This document shows, in pieces, positions 32,558-40,972 of a DNA stretch of 49,246 nucleotides (within the stretch, counting starts at the first letter, position 1; each line of letters starts with the position of its first letter). The notes beneath the pieces are model-generated. The model had not been told where the DNA came from. It saw nothing but the letters and a program-made list of their open reading frames with translations, and did not search any database. This DNA comes from a bacterium. Lineage in GTDB: Bacteria; Armatimonadota; Zipacnadia; Zipacnadales; UBA11051. A program made the position numbers and the translations under genes. Where the stretch lies: positions 1-49,246 of the forward strand of contig JAJFUB010000037.1 in NCBI GenBank assembly GCA_021372615.1, given 5' to 3'.

Positions 32558-34009
32558 TTACTCCTTCATCACCCCGACGCTGATCTTGCGGAAGCGGGCG
32601 GCGCTGGTGCCGTGGCCGACGCGGGCAGTCTGCATCGGCTCGCCCTTACCGCAGTTGGGCACGCCCCACAGGACCCACTCCTCGCGCTTGCCGACCGCAT
32701 CGCACTTGCCCCAGAACTCCGGGGTGATCGCCGCGTAGGTCGCGTTCTTGTAGACGCGCCCGAGGCTCCCGTCCTTGATCTCGATGGCCTGCTGGGTGCC
32801 GAACTGGAAGTTCAGACGCTTGTCGTCAATGCTCCAGGAGGTGTTGGTGAGCAGGTAGAGGCCGTCCTGCGTGTCCGCGATCATCTCGTCCAGGCCCCAG
32901 TCGCCCGGCTCGAGGTTGATGTTGGTCATGCGGATGATCGGCAGGCGATTGGCGCCGTCGGCGCGCATCGTGCCGCTGCTCGTCCGGCCGATCGTCGGCG
33001 CCGTCTCGCGCGAGGACAGGTAGCCCACGAACTGCCCCTCGCGCACGATGTCCGTGCGCTGGCCCGGCACGCCCTCATCGTCATAGGCGAACGACCCCAG
33101 GCCCCCCGGCACCGTCGCATCGGCCACGATGTTGACCGCGTCGGAGCCGTAGCGGAAGTTGTTCAGCTTGTCGGTGGTCAAGAAGCTGGTACCCGCAAAG
33201 GAGGCTTCCATGCCCAGCACGCGGTCCAGCTCGATGGGGTGGCCGCAGGACTCGTGGACCTGCAGGGCCAGTTGCGAGCCCTCGAGGATGATGTCACGCT
33301 CCCCGGCGGGGCAGTGGGGCGCCTCCAGCAACTCGACGGCCTCCCCGGCGATGCGCTCGGCGTGCTCGGGCAGGTCCATCTCCTCGACCATCTCCCACCC
33401 CCGCGCGCCCATGTTGCCGCCGTGGCTGGACGGGTATGACCGCACCTGCGTGTCCGAGCCATCGGGCGCCACCGCCCGGGCGTCAATCCCTGCCCCGGTC
33501 TCAATGCGCTCCTGGGTGATGTCGGCGCCCTCGGTGCTGGCGAAGTGCTTCTCCTCCCGCAGTGCGCGGATGAAGCCGGTACGCACCTTGATCTCGCTCG
33601 GCCCGTGCATCGCCTGGTCGCAGTCCATCAGCAGGGCGATGCGCTCCTCCAGCGGGACCTCGAAGGGGTCCTTGCGCACGTCCGCCTTGAGGCGGGCGCG
33701 GGCCGGCTCGACCGGGGACAACTCCACCTCCCGCTGCTTGGCGGTGGCGCTGGCCCGGGCGATGCGCACCGCCAGCTTCGCGGCCTGGCGAATGGCGTCA
33801 GGCTGGAGCGAGGTGGTGCTGGCGAAACCCCAGGCACCCTCGGTGATGACGCGGATGCCGATCCCCTGGTCGCGCCGCGATGACAGCCCCGTGACCGAAC
33901 CGTTCTTGACGTGCACCGTCTCGTCATGCTGCCTCACGAAGCGCGCGTCGGCATACGAGGCGCCGGCGTCCTGCGCGGCCTCGAGCGCCAGTTGGGTGAG
34001 GTCTTCCAT
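32558..34009 (-). CDS. tldD: TldD family metalloprotease (483 aa)
   Basis: The catalytic subunit of the TldD/TldE heterodimeric zinc protease. The HExxxH motif is at His252-Glu253 and His257 in ALQVHESCGHPIELDR. The N-terminal YADARFVRQHDETVHVKNG and GIGIRVITEGAWGFAST match the family's beta-strand start, and the C-terminal ASSRETAPTIGR-like region (LSSRETAPTIGRTSSGTMRA) is also typical. The ATG at 34009 has GGTGG a few bases upstream. It lies 72 bp after ftsY, with two hairpins between them. Pairing with the PmbA-like gene downstream supports a functional complex. Confidence 0.93.
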   Translation of the reverse strand: MEDLTQLALEAAQDAGASYADARFVRQHDETVHVKNGSVTGLSSRRDQGIGIRVITEGAWGFASTTSLQPDAIRQAAKLAVRIARASATAKQREVELSPVEPARARLKADVRKDPFEVPLEERIALLMDCDQAMHGPSEIKVRTGFIRALREEKHFASTEGADITQERIETGAGIDARAVAPDGSDTQVRSYPSSHGGNMGARGWEMVEEMDLPEHAERIAGEAVELLEAPHCPAGERDIILEGSQLALQVHESCGHPIELDRVLGMEASFAGTSFLTTDKLNNFRYGSDAVNIVADATVPGGLGSFAYDDEGVPGQRTDIVREGQFVGYLSSRETAPTIGRTSSGTMRADGANRLPIIRMTNINLEPGDWGLDEMIADTQDGLYLLTNTSWSIDDKRLNFQFGTQQAIEIKDGSLGRVYKNATYAAITPEFWGKCDAVGKREEWVLWGVPNCGKGEPMQTARVGHGTSAARFRKISVGVMKE

Positions 34010-34020
34010 GTGTCACCACC

Positions 34021-34077
34021 GTGGACCGCGGGCTTTGCAGCCCGCGAGGGAGGCGCGGGCTGGGAAGCCCGCGGCCC
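34021..34077. repeat. Inverted doublet of GCGGGCTT hairpins (REP family E)
   Basis: ACCGCGGGCTTTGCAGCCCGCG and GCGCGGGCTGGGAAGCCCGC form two hairpins facing each other, followed by GGCCCAATGTC. A similar doublet in the same orientation, also followed by CCAATGTC, is at 46799-46873. It fills the ftsY-tldD gap. Confidence 0.8.
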
Positions 34078-34081
34078 AATG

Positions 34082-34948
34082 TCAGAACAAGTCCTCGGCA
34101 AACTCCTGCGCCGAGAAGAGCTTGAGGTCCGTGACCTTCTCCCCGACGCCGATGAGCTTGATCGGGATGCCGAGCTGGTCGGCAATCGTCAGCACGACGC
34201 CGCCCTTCGCGGTGCTATCCATCTTCGTCAGCACGATGCCGGTGACACCGATGGCCTCGTGGAACTGCTTGACCTGGTTCAGGCCGTTCTGGCCGGTGGT
34301 GGCATCCATCACGAGCAGGCGCTCATCGGCCGGGCGACCCAGCTCGCGCTCGACGACGCGGCCGATCTTGCGCAGCTCCTCCATCAGGTTCGTCTTGGTG
34401 TGCAGCCGCCCGGCGGTGTCAATGATCGCCAGTTGCGTGCCGCGCGCCTTGGCCGCCTGCAGGGCGTCATAGGCCACGGCGCCGGGGTCCGAGTCCGGCT
34501 TCTGGGCCACGATGTCGCAGCCGATGCGCTCGGCCCAGACGCGGAGCTGGTCAATGGCCGCTGCGCGGAACGTGTCCGCCGCTACCACCATCACCTTGTT
34601 GCCGTGCGACTGGTACCAGTTGGCGATCTTGGCGATGGTCGTCGTCTTGCCGGTGCCATTGACACCCAGGACCAGGAACGTCGTTGGAGCGATCGCGCCG
34701 GTGTTGAGCGAGGTTTCCCAGGGCGCCAACATGCGCTTGACGCGCTGCTTGAGCAGCCCTTCCAGACCGGCGGGGTCGGTGATGTGCTCCCGTTCGGCCT
34801 TGTCTCGCAGCTCCTCGACCAGCTTCACAGCCAGCGGGGCGGCGACATCGGCCTGGATCAGGGCCTCCTCGAGTTCTTCGAGCAGTTCGTCATCAATCAC
34901 ACTGCGCCCGCGCAGCACGGTGCTGACGCGGGAGAGAAACTTGCGCAA
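34082..34948 (-). CDS. ftsY: Signal recognition particle receptor FtsY (288 aa)
   Basis: The SRP GTPase receptor that delivers nascent membrane proteins to the translocon. The start is TTG at 34948, with GGAAGG about 12 nt upstream. A short N domain is followed by the G domain: G1 [63 protein letters not shown] and [12 protein letters not shown], then [16 protein letters not shown]. It lacks the long acidic A domain of E. coli FtsY, which is common outside Proteobacteria. smc and ftsY are adjacent in many bacteria, but here four accessory genes separate them. Confidence 0.97.
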   Translation of the reverse strand: MRKFLSRVSTVLRGRSVIDDELLEELEEALIQADVAAPLAVKLVEELRDKAEREHITDPAGLEGLLKQRVKRMLAPWETSLNTGAIAPTTFLVLGVNGTGKTTTIAKIANWYQSHGNKVMVVAADTFRAAAIDQLRVWAERIGCDIVAQKPDSDPGAVAYDALQAAKARGTQLAIIDTAGRLHTKTNLMEELRKIGRVVERELGRPADERLLVMDATTGQNGLNQVKQFHEAIGVTGIVLTKMDSTAKGGVVLTIADQLGIPIKLIGVGEKVTDLKLFSAQEFAEDLF

Positions 34949-34985
34949 GGGACTTCATCCTTCCCAGCTATAGCTGCGCCGGTTG

Positions 34986-36503
34986 TCAGTTGGCGACTAT
35001 CACGGCGCACGGATTGCGTTCGAGGGCCTCGCCGGCGGCGATGTCCACTGGCTTCTTGCCCTCATTCCACGACAGCGTACCGTCGGCGGCCAGGCGCGTG
35101 GCATCCACGTCCTCATCGCCCTCGAACTCGCCCTTCGGCCCCACCATGGTGAGCACGACGATCGCGCCGTCGGCCCCGTCGGGCAGCACGATCGGGCCCG
35201 TCTCCTGCCACTTGGAGGTGCACACGGCCGCAGAGCGGTCGCCCTGGTTCCACATCATCGCACCCGTTGCGGACAGGCGCTGGGCCATCACGTTGACGTT
35301 GCCGGCCTCCTCGCCGGTGCGGGCCTCGACTTCGAAGACGAAGATGGCGCCGCCGTCCGAGGTGGCCAGCGCGCGGGGGGCGCGCTCCTGGGACTTGCCG
35401 GAACTCACCGTCGCGGAGCGGTCGCCCTGGTTCCACATCATCTCGCCCTGGGCGTTCAGACGCTGGGCCATGACGTCAATGTCGCCGGCGTTCTCGCCCT
35501 CCGTCGGCTCATACTCGCAGGCCACGATGGCGCCACCCATCCCGTCGCTGACGGCCACAGGGCGTCGCTCCAGACCCTTGGCCGTACACACATCCTTGGC
35601 CCCGCTCCACAGGAGCTTGCCGTCGCCGGAGAGACGCTGGGCCATGATGTCCACATCGCCCTTGTGTTCCCCCGCGGCGTACTCGAACTCAAAAGCGACG
35701 ATCACGCCGCCCGCGCCATCCGAGATGGCGCAGGGACGGCGCTCGGGGTTGTCCGTGGCGGCGATGTCCGTGGCTCGCTTGCCCTCGTTCCACAGGACCT
35801 CGCCCGAGGCCGAGATGTGCTGGGCCATGACGTCCATGTCGCCGTTCTCGCCTTCCCACTCGAACACCACAATCACGCCGCCCTGGCCGTCCGGCACCGC
35901 CACTGCCCGCCGTTCGGTCGCCGGCGAGGCCGCAACGGCAACGGACTGCTTGCCCTCTCGCCACAGCGGCCGGCCCTGCCCGTCCAGGCGCTGGGCCATG
36001 AGGTCAACGTCCTTCTTCTCGCCCAGCCACTCATACACCACAATGGCTCCGCCGCGGCCGTCACTGACCACGACGGGATGGCGCTCGGTGCCCTTGGAGG
36101 AGGCCACCGGCACCGGGCTGTCGCCGTTGTTCCACAGCGCCTTGCCGCTGGCATCCACGCGCTGGGCCACGATGTCCTTGTCGCCGGCATCCTGGCCCGA
36201 GGCGAACCGGTACTCGTAGGCCACGATGGCGCCGCCGGCGCCGTCTTCACACGCTGCCGGCGCCGTCTCGAAGTCCTTGGCGGTCGCCACCAGCGCCGGG
36301 TCGGCGTGCCCCGCCCAGCCGGTCTGGCCGGTCTCGGTGAGACGCTGTAGATGGATATCCACGTTGGCGTCGGCGCCGCCGGCCTTGTCCCGCTGCTCGT
36401 AGAACACGAACAGCGTCCGGGCCGCCGCGCGTTCCTGCACGCCGGCAGTGAGAGCAATACCCAGTGCGAACGCGACGACGGCGAGCAGCCAGTCACGGCG
36501 CAT
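34986..36503 (-). CDS. Secreted eight-repeat, propeller-like protein of unknown function (505 aa)
   Basis: The start is taken as the ATG at 36503 (GGAGGTG upstream) rather than the GTG three bases before it. A signal peptide or anchor (MRRDWLLAVVAFALGIALTA) leads into eight repeats of about 60 residues. Each is built on GGAIVVYEW ... DVDIMAQRLDAxG ... LWNEGxR ... ERRPVAVSDG. Examples are GAIVAYEYRFASGQDAGDKD and GAIFVFEVEARTGEEAGNVN. The regular four-strand pattern suggests a beta-propeller on the cell surface, possibly binding sugars or protein. I cannot assign a known family. It sits 30 bp downstream of the beta-helix gene, within the accessory block between smc and ftsY. Confidence 0.65.
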   Translation of the reverse strand: MRRDWLLAVVAFALGIALTAGVQERAAARTLFVFYEQRDKAGGADANVDIHLQRLTETGQTGWAGHADPALVATAKDFETAPAACEDGAGGAIVAYEYRFASGQDAGDKDIVAQRVDASGKALWNNGDSPVPVASSKGTERHPVVVSDGRGGAIVVYEWLGEKKDVDLMAQRLDGQGRPLWREGKQSVAVAASPATERRAVAVPDGQGGVIVVFEWEGENGDMDVMAQHISASGEVLWNEGKRATDIAATDNPERRPCAISDGAGGVIVAFEFEYAAGEHKGDVDIMAQRLSGDGKLLWSGAKDVCTAKGLERRPVAVSDGMGGAIVACEYEPTEGENAGDIDVMAQRLNAQGEMMWNQGDRSATVSSGKSQERAPRALATSDGGAIFVFEVEARTGEEAGNVNVMAQRLSATGAMMWNQGDRSAAVCTSKWQETGPIVLPDGADGAIVVLTMVGPKGEFEGDEDVDATRLAADGTLSWNEGKKPVDIAAGEALERNPCAVIVAN

Positions 36504-36536
36504 CACGACACCTCCGATGGGCGCGTCATTCCCAGC

Positions 36537-39185
36537 TCAGCGGGCCGCCGGCCGGAACTCCACGTTATCCAGATAGAATACCGACTCGCCCTGCGTGACC
36601 GACATCACCACCACGCAGTTGAGTGTCTCGAACTTCTCGGCATGGGCAAGGGTGAACGTCTTCGCCTCGCCGCCGGCGGGTCTGACGGTTAGTTCGTACT
36701 TGCCGGTGTTTTGCTTCCCGAGGCCGCAGGTGATGTCACACCGTACCCACTGGCCGGGCTGCAGGTCCATGATCGGCTGGTCGCTGGCCTTCAGATGCCC
36801 TTCGGCGTCGGTCGCCAGGTGCGGGCCGAGACTGTAGTGGTAGGGGTCATCGCGCCATTCGTAGACGAACAGCGCGCCCTGCTCCCAGCGCAGGTCGAAG
36901 CCGGCCCGCAGCACCCCGTCCTCCAACTCCAGCGGGTAGGTGATGTACGGCACGAAGCTGAGCTTGACGCCTGGCTTCTCGGCGACGCGCAGGCTGTGCT
37001 TGCCGGAGGCGGCCGTCTCCTCGGTCACGCGCACGGTCGCCAGGTCGCCCTCTTCCCCGACGTGCGCGTTACGCTCCATCTCGTTGACGGCGTAGTCCTC
37101 GTACGTCCGCAGCGGGGCCTGGGCGGGCTTGACGAGGGCTGTCGGGCGGTAGTCGGTCACGTCGCGCACGACCTTGACCTCAGGCCGGGGCCACGTGCGC
37201 CGCTCAGGGCTCTGGTAGACGCCCGTGCGTGACAGATCAATCGGCTTGAAGCCCAGCTTCAGCGCCGGCGAGGTGGGCTTGAGGGCATAGTTGCGGTGCG
37301 CCGGGTCCACGAACTGCGGGTCGGCGACCAGCGCCCCCTCCTCCTGCCCCAGTGCCTGCCACGCCTCCCACGAGCCCTTCCTCACCAGCCCCGGGGCAGT
37401 GATGCGGATGGGGTCGCCGCCCGCCCACAGCAGATTGTGATCGAACGTGTAGACCGCCTTGTCGGCGCTGCGAGCCGTATAGCCGGTCGCGCTCTGGCCG
37501 GGCGAGACGAGGACGTTGCGCGTCACGCGGTTGCCGCGGCACTCGTACTTGGGCCATGTGCTCAGGTACGCCTGGTGCTGCTGGCCGTCCACGCAGATGT
37601 TGCTCTCGAACACGTTCTCCATGCCGCCGTTGACCATGTACGCCCCAAGCACCGTGTTGTAGCACACGTTGTCGTAGACGTGCCAGCCGCTGGAGTGGGT
37701 GTCCAGGTAGATGCCCCACGAGAACATCGGCGCCTGCAGCTTGCCCTCGGCGTTGGCGCCCCAGCCGCCGGAGTCGTGGATCAGGTTGTGATGGATCGAG
37801 TTGCCCCAGTTGTATCTGCGGTTCCGGTCCATCTGCTCATCCATCGGCAGGCCCCAGTCCAGCGCCGTCGCCGCCTCGATGATGCTGGTGTCGAGCGTCA
37901 CGAGGTTGGAGTGGTGGCCGACGTTGTAGGCGATCTCACAGCCACCGCCCACGTCCATTCCGATGGCATATCGCGGGGTGTCGTGGATCAGGTTGCGCGT
38001 GATCTTGCAGCGCATCATGCGGTGGCCGTACACGCCCCCGCAGCGGTTGTGAATGCGCCCCCAGCCGATGTCCCAGATGTAGTTGTTGTCAATCACATGG
38101 TCGGTCACGCGCTCGTGGTCCTTGCTCGTGCCGATGAGGCTTACGCCGTCGCCCTGGGTGGCGGTGATGTCGCAGCCGCGTACGGTGCAGGCATGGGTGT
38201 CGTCGCCCAGGTAGACCCCGACCTCGGCATTGCGCAGGTCGCAGCGCGTGATGGCGCAGCCCTGCGCGCCGGTCAGTTGGATGGCCCGTCCGCGGCAGTC
38301 GCGGACATCCACGCCGCTGATCCGCACGTTCTCCACGAACTGCTTCTCGGCCGGCTGGCCCTGGAAGACAAAGGCCGAGGTGAGCGCGGGGACGATGACC
38401 CGGTCCTTGCCATTCGGGTCGCCGGACGGCGGCCAGAAGTACAGCGTCTTGGTGTCAGGGTCCACGCACCACTCGCCCGGCGCGTCGAGTTCCTCCAGCA
38501 GCCCGCACAGGTAGAACGGGTTGCCGGGAGAGAGCACATAGACGCCCCTGCTGGCCTCGATCACGCGCGCGGCGGCATCCACGCTCTTGACCGGGCAGTA
38601 CTGGGTCTCATAGTTGAGCTTGTCGTGGAACATCATCCACGCCCGCTCGGGATGAGCCCAGCGTTCCGGGTGTAACGCCCCCTCGGCATACCGGAACTTC
38701 GTCTTGGTGTTCGTCTCGACGAGGCCCTGGCTTTGCAGGAAGCCGCCGGTGCGCGGGTGCTGCGGGTCGAAGTTGGGCACGCGCGCCCACGGCTGCATCT
38801 TCACGTTGTAGTACAGCTCGCGGAAGCTCAGGTCCGGCAGGTCCAGCCCGGACAGGTCGGCCTGCAGAATCTTGCCCCGCCACGGCTTCCACCCGGTGAC
38901 GCGCCGCCCGCCGGAGAGGACGGGCTCCTGGCCGGGCGCACTCTCGATGACGAGCCCGGAGTCGGCGGGGCCAAGGGTGATCGTCTCACTCAGCGCGTAC
39001 GTGCCCGGGCCGACATGGATGCGCACCGTATCGCCAGGCTTGCGGGAAGCGCGCGCCTGATCCAGAGCCTGGGAGAGCGACTTGATCGGGCCGGTGGTAG
39101 ACACCGAGAGGTTGAGTTCAGCAGCTAAGGTGACGGTGCAGGACAGGACGAGAGCGGCGAGCACTACCTTAGGCATTGCGGGCAT
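36537..39185 (-). CDS. Secreted right-handed parallel beta-helix protein, GH141-like (882 aa)
   Basis: Probably a polysaccharide-degrading enzyme. The start is ATG at 39185, with GGAGG 10 nt upstream inside the preceding PIN gene, or ATG at 39176. A signal peptide (VVLAALVLSCTVTLAAEL) follows. The N-terminal region has SLSQALDQARASRKPGDTVR and PGQEPVLSGGRRVTGWKPWR, as in GH141-type enzymes. The beta-helix core contains ISGVDVRDCRGRAIQLTGAQ, NAEVGVYLGDDTHACTVRGC and NLIHDSGGWGANAEGK. The C-terminal ~180 residues form a beta-sandwich likely to bind carbohydrate. Substrate cannot be told. It overlaps the PIN gene by 22 nt and is probably in the same transcript. Confidence 0.8.
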   Translation of the reverse strand: MPAMPKVVLAALVLSCTVTLAAELNLSVSTTGPIKSLSQALDQARASRKPGDTVRIHVGPGTYALSETITLGPADSGLVIESAPGQEPVLSGGRRVTGWKPWRGKILQADLSGLDLPDLSFRELYYNVKMQPWARVPNFDPQHPRTGGFLQSQGLVETNTKTKFRYAEGALHPERWAHPERAWMMFHDKLNYETQYCPVKSVDAAARVIEASRGVYVLSPGNPFYLCGLLEELDAPGEWCVDPDTKTLYFWPPSGDPNGKDRVIVPALTSAFVFQGQPAEKQFVENVRISGVDVRDCRGRAIQLTGAQGCAITRCDLRNAEVGVYLGDDTHACTVRGCDITATQGDGVSLIGTSKDHERVTDHVIDNNYIWDIGWGRIHNRCGGVYGHRMMRCKITRNLIHDTPRYAIGMDVGGGCEIAYNVGHHSNLVTLDTSIIEAATALDWGLPMDEQMDRNRRYNWGNSIHHNLIHDSGGWGANAEGKLQAPMFSWGIYLDTHSSGWHVYDNVCYNTVLGAYMVNGGMENVFESNICVDGQQHQAYLSTWPKYECRGNRVTRNVLVSPGQSATGYTARSADKAVYTFDHNLLWAGGDPIRITAPGLVRKGSWEAWQALGQEEGALVADPQFVDPAHRNYALKPTSPALKLGFKPIDLSRTGVYQSPERRTWPRPEVKVVRDVTDYRPTALVKPAQAPLRTYEDYAVNEMERNAHVGEEGDLATVRVTEETAASGKHSLRVAEKPGVKLSFVPYITYPLELEDGVLRAGFDLRWEQGALFVYEWRDDPYHYSLGPHLATDAEGHLKASDQPIMDLQPGQWVRCDITCGLGKQNTGKYELTVRPAGGEAKTFTLAHAEKFETLNCVVVMSVTQGESVFYLDNVEFRPAAR

Positions 39186-39616
39186 AGCTCGGTGACCTCC
39201 AGGCCGGCCTCGGCGAGGCCGGCGGCACACTCGCGCCAGTCGGTGTCTACCGCGTTGTAGATCGGGGCGGGAGGATCATACGTCAGGGCCACGGCGGCGA
39301 ACTTGCGGTCGCTACGGTCCAGCGGGTCCAGGCAATCGGGTAGCCGCCAATCTCCGGACGCCTCGGGGCGGCACGGACGGTACTCGATGCGACCTGACCT
39401 GTGGATCAGTTGCCCCAGCGTCCTGCATTGCGCCGAGTTCTCCGGCAGACGGCGGAAGTACTCATGGATGATCTCCTCACTGTCATCCACGGCGAGCACC
39501 AGTGTGGTCCGCAACGCGGCGATGGTATCTACGCAGGCTTCCACGCAGTCCTCGTCAGCCTGCTCGGCCATCTCGGCGGCGACGGCCCACACGTTGGTGT
39601 CAATGACCACGGCCAT
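39164..39616 (-). CDS. PIN-domain protein, possible toxin nuclease (150 aa)
   Basis: A small PIN-fold RNase candidate. The ATG at 39616 has AGGGGGG upstream and begins MAVVIDTNVWAVAAE with the PIN DTN motif at Asp6-Asn8. Acidic residues are conserved in pattern: Glu47/Glu48 in DDSEEIIHEYFRR, Asp103 in RSDRKFAAVAL, and Asp124/Asp126 in NAVDTDWREC. All four positions needed to bind metal are present, so it is probably active. It starts 4 nt after the stop of the AAA ATPase gene, which suggests they act together. I see no separate small antitoxin gene. It could be a defence effector, a toxin controlled by the ATPase, or a housekeeping RNase. Confidence 0.7.
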   Translation of the reverse strand: MAVVIDTNVWAVAAEMAEQADEDCVEACVDTIAALRTTLVLAVDDSEEIIHEYFRRLPENSAQCRTLGQLIHRSGRIEYRPCRPEASGDWRLPDCLDPLDRSDRKFAAVALTYDPPAPIYNAVDTDWRECAAGLAEAGLEVTELCPQCLR

Positions 39617-39620
39617 GCAG

Positions 39621-40943
39621 CTACCCCCCCTGCCGTCTCCGCGCAAGCATCGCCTTCGTCATCGCCTCCAGGTCGCCGATGCTGTCGCCGAAGAAGTCGT
39701 TGGGCCAGTTCTCGATCTGACCGTACTCATTGAGGCGGATCGGCTCCAGATGTGACGCCCCCTCACGCAGTTCGCAGAAGTAGATGGCGATGTTCTCCGG
39801 GCTGGCGAGTTCCGACTGCGCCTCCGCTATCCGACGCTGTAGGCGGGACAGGAGGTACTCACTGTGCGTTTCGATGATGAGTTGGAGGTCACGCTGTCCG
39901 GCGACCTCGATGAAGAGGTCCGCTAGCTCTGCGGCTGCGCGAGGATGCAAGTGTATCTCGGGTTGCTCGAAGAGCAGGATCGATCCCTGAGGGGCGAAGA
40001 GCATCTGGACGAGTACCGGCAACAACTGCGACACCCCAAAGCCGACGTCCGGGAGTACCGTCTCCACGTCGTCGGCTCCGGGCACGACCAGCTTCACCTC
40101 GTGGTAGCGAGTATCTGCGCCAATCGGCGTCACCATGAGGCGGGTCGCGAGGCCAGATTCCCTGAGCCATCTCGCTGCTTCATCGATCAGGCCGGGCTGG
40201 CCATCGTAGTCTGTCAGAACCTCGCGCACACTGGCTATGAGCGCATCCACTGCGCTGCTACCGTCCTCAAGCAGGCTTCCTGGCACCTCGCCGGACCACT
40301 GGTATACACGCCGGGGGCGTTCCCGGATCGGCCCCAGGTACCGGGTGCGCCCCGTGACCAACTCGAACTGCCGGTTGAGTTCCAGCAGACTGTAACCGGG
40401 CAGAATCGAGGAGACTGCTCTGGGTAACGCGTAGCAACTCTCCGGGGTCGGGAAGCCTACGTCCAGCAAGACCGGACCATCCTCGCTGGTGAGTGTGCCC
40501 GCGTACCTGCTGCTGTCCTGCCTGTCCAGGCTAAAGCGGAACCGAGGTGCCGCCAGTGCGTAGGCCAAGTGGTGAATGTCAACGTCGCCATCCAGACGCC
40601 ACTCGGCCTCGTATCTGACTTCACCCATGGTTATGTTCTCGCGCTCCGGCTCGGTGAATGACATATGCGGGCGCGGCACCCAGTCCACCCGTGCCCTGAG
40701 CGGTCGGCTGCTATCATGCCGGTGGATCAGGTCCGCAAAGGAGCCATAGTCGCGATAGGCACCCCTGAACGCAATTGACCTTCCTCGATCCGTGCTCTCG
40801 GCCGTCTGCTTGAGCATCAGCAGCGAGTCCAGGATCGCCGTCTTCCCCGAGCTGTTGGCCCCGAAGATCAGTGTGATCGGCTTGAGGTCCATCTCAAGCC
40901 GCTCCCATGACTTGAAGTTGCCTAACTCCAGTCTCCGCAGCAT
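39621..40943 (-). CDS. AAA/ABC-type ATPase with DUF3696-like C-terminus (440 aa)
   Basis: A cytoplasmic SMC/RecF-like P-loop ATPase of the kind found in OLD-family and defence-type modules. The ATG at 40943 has AAAGGGA upstream. It begins MLRRLELGNFKSWERLEM and has Walker A GANSSGKT (residues 28-35). A long, helical and variable middle follows, with Walker B ILLFEQPEIHLHPRAAAEL near residue 325 and IIETHSEYLLSRLQRRI. The C-terminus, AIYFCELREGASHLEPIRLN and QIENWPNDFFGDSIGDLEAM, matches DUF3696. It has no TOPRIM or HNH domain of its own and is followed 4 nt later by the PIN gene. It starts 29 nt after the smc stop. Confidence 0.85.
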   Translation of the reverse strand: MLRRLELGNFKSWERLEMDLKPITLIFGANSSGKTAILDSLLMLKQTAESTDRGRSIAFRGAYRDYGSFADLIHRHDSSRPLRARVDWVPRPHMSFTEPERENITMGEVRYEAEWRLDGDVDIHHLAYALAAPRFRFSLDRQDSSRYAGTLTSEDGPVLLDVGFPTPESCYALPRAVSSILPGYSLLELNRQFELVTGRTRYLGPIRERPRRVYQWSGEVPGSLLEDGSSAVDALIASVREVLTDYDGQPGLIDEAARWLRESGLATRLMVTPIGADTRYHEVKLVVPGADDVETVLPDVGFGVSQLLPVLVQMLFAPQGSILLFEQPEIHLHPRAAAELADLFIEVAGQRDLQLIIETHSEYLLSRLQRRIAEAQSELASPENIAIYFCELREGASHLEPIRLNEYGQIENWPNDFFGDSIGDLEAMTKAMLARRRQGG

Positions 40944-40972
40944 CGTGCACACGTCCCTTTCGCCGCGTATGC

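Noticed and set aside
39164-40943. Calling the AAA-PIN pair a known defence system by name
   Set aside because: The ATPase has no TOPRIM or HNH and the partner is a PIN protein, which does not match the described Septu, PARIS or Gabija compositions.
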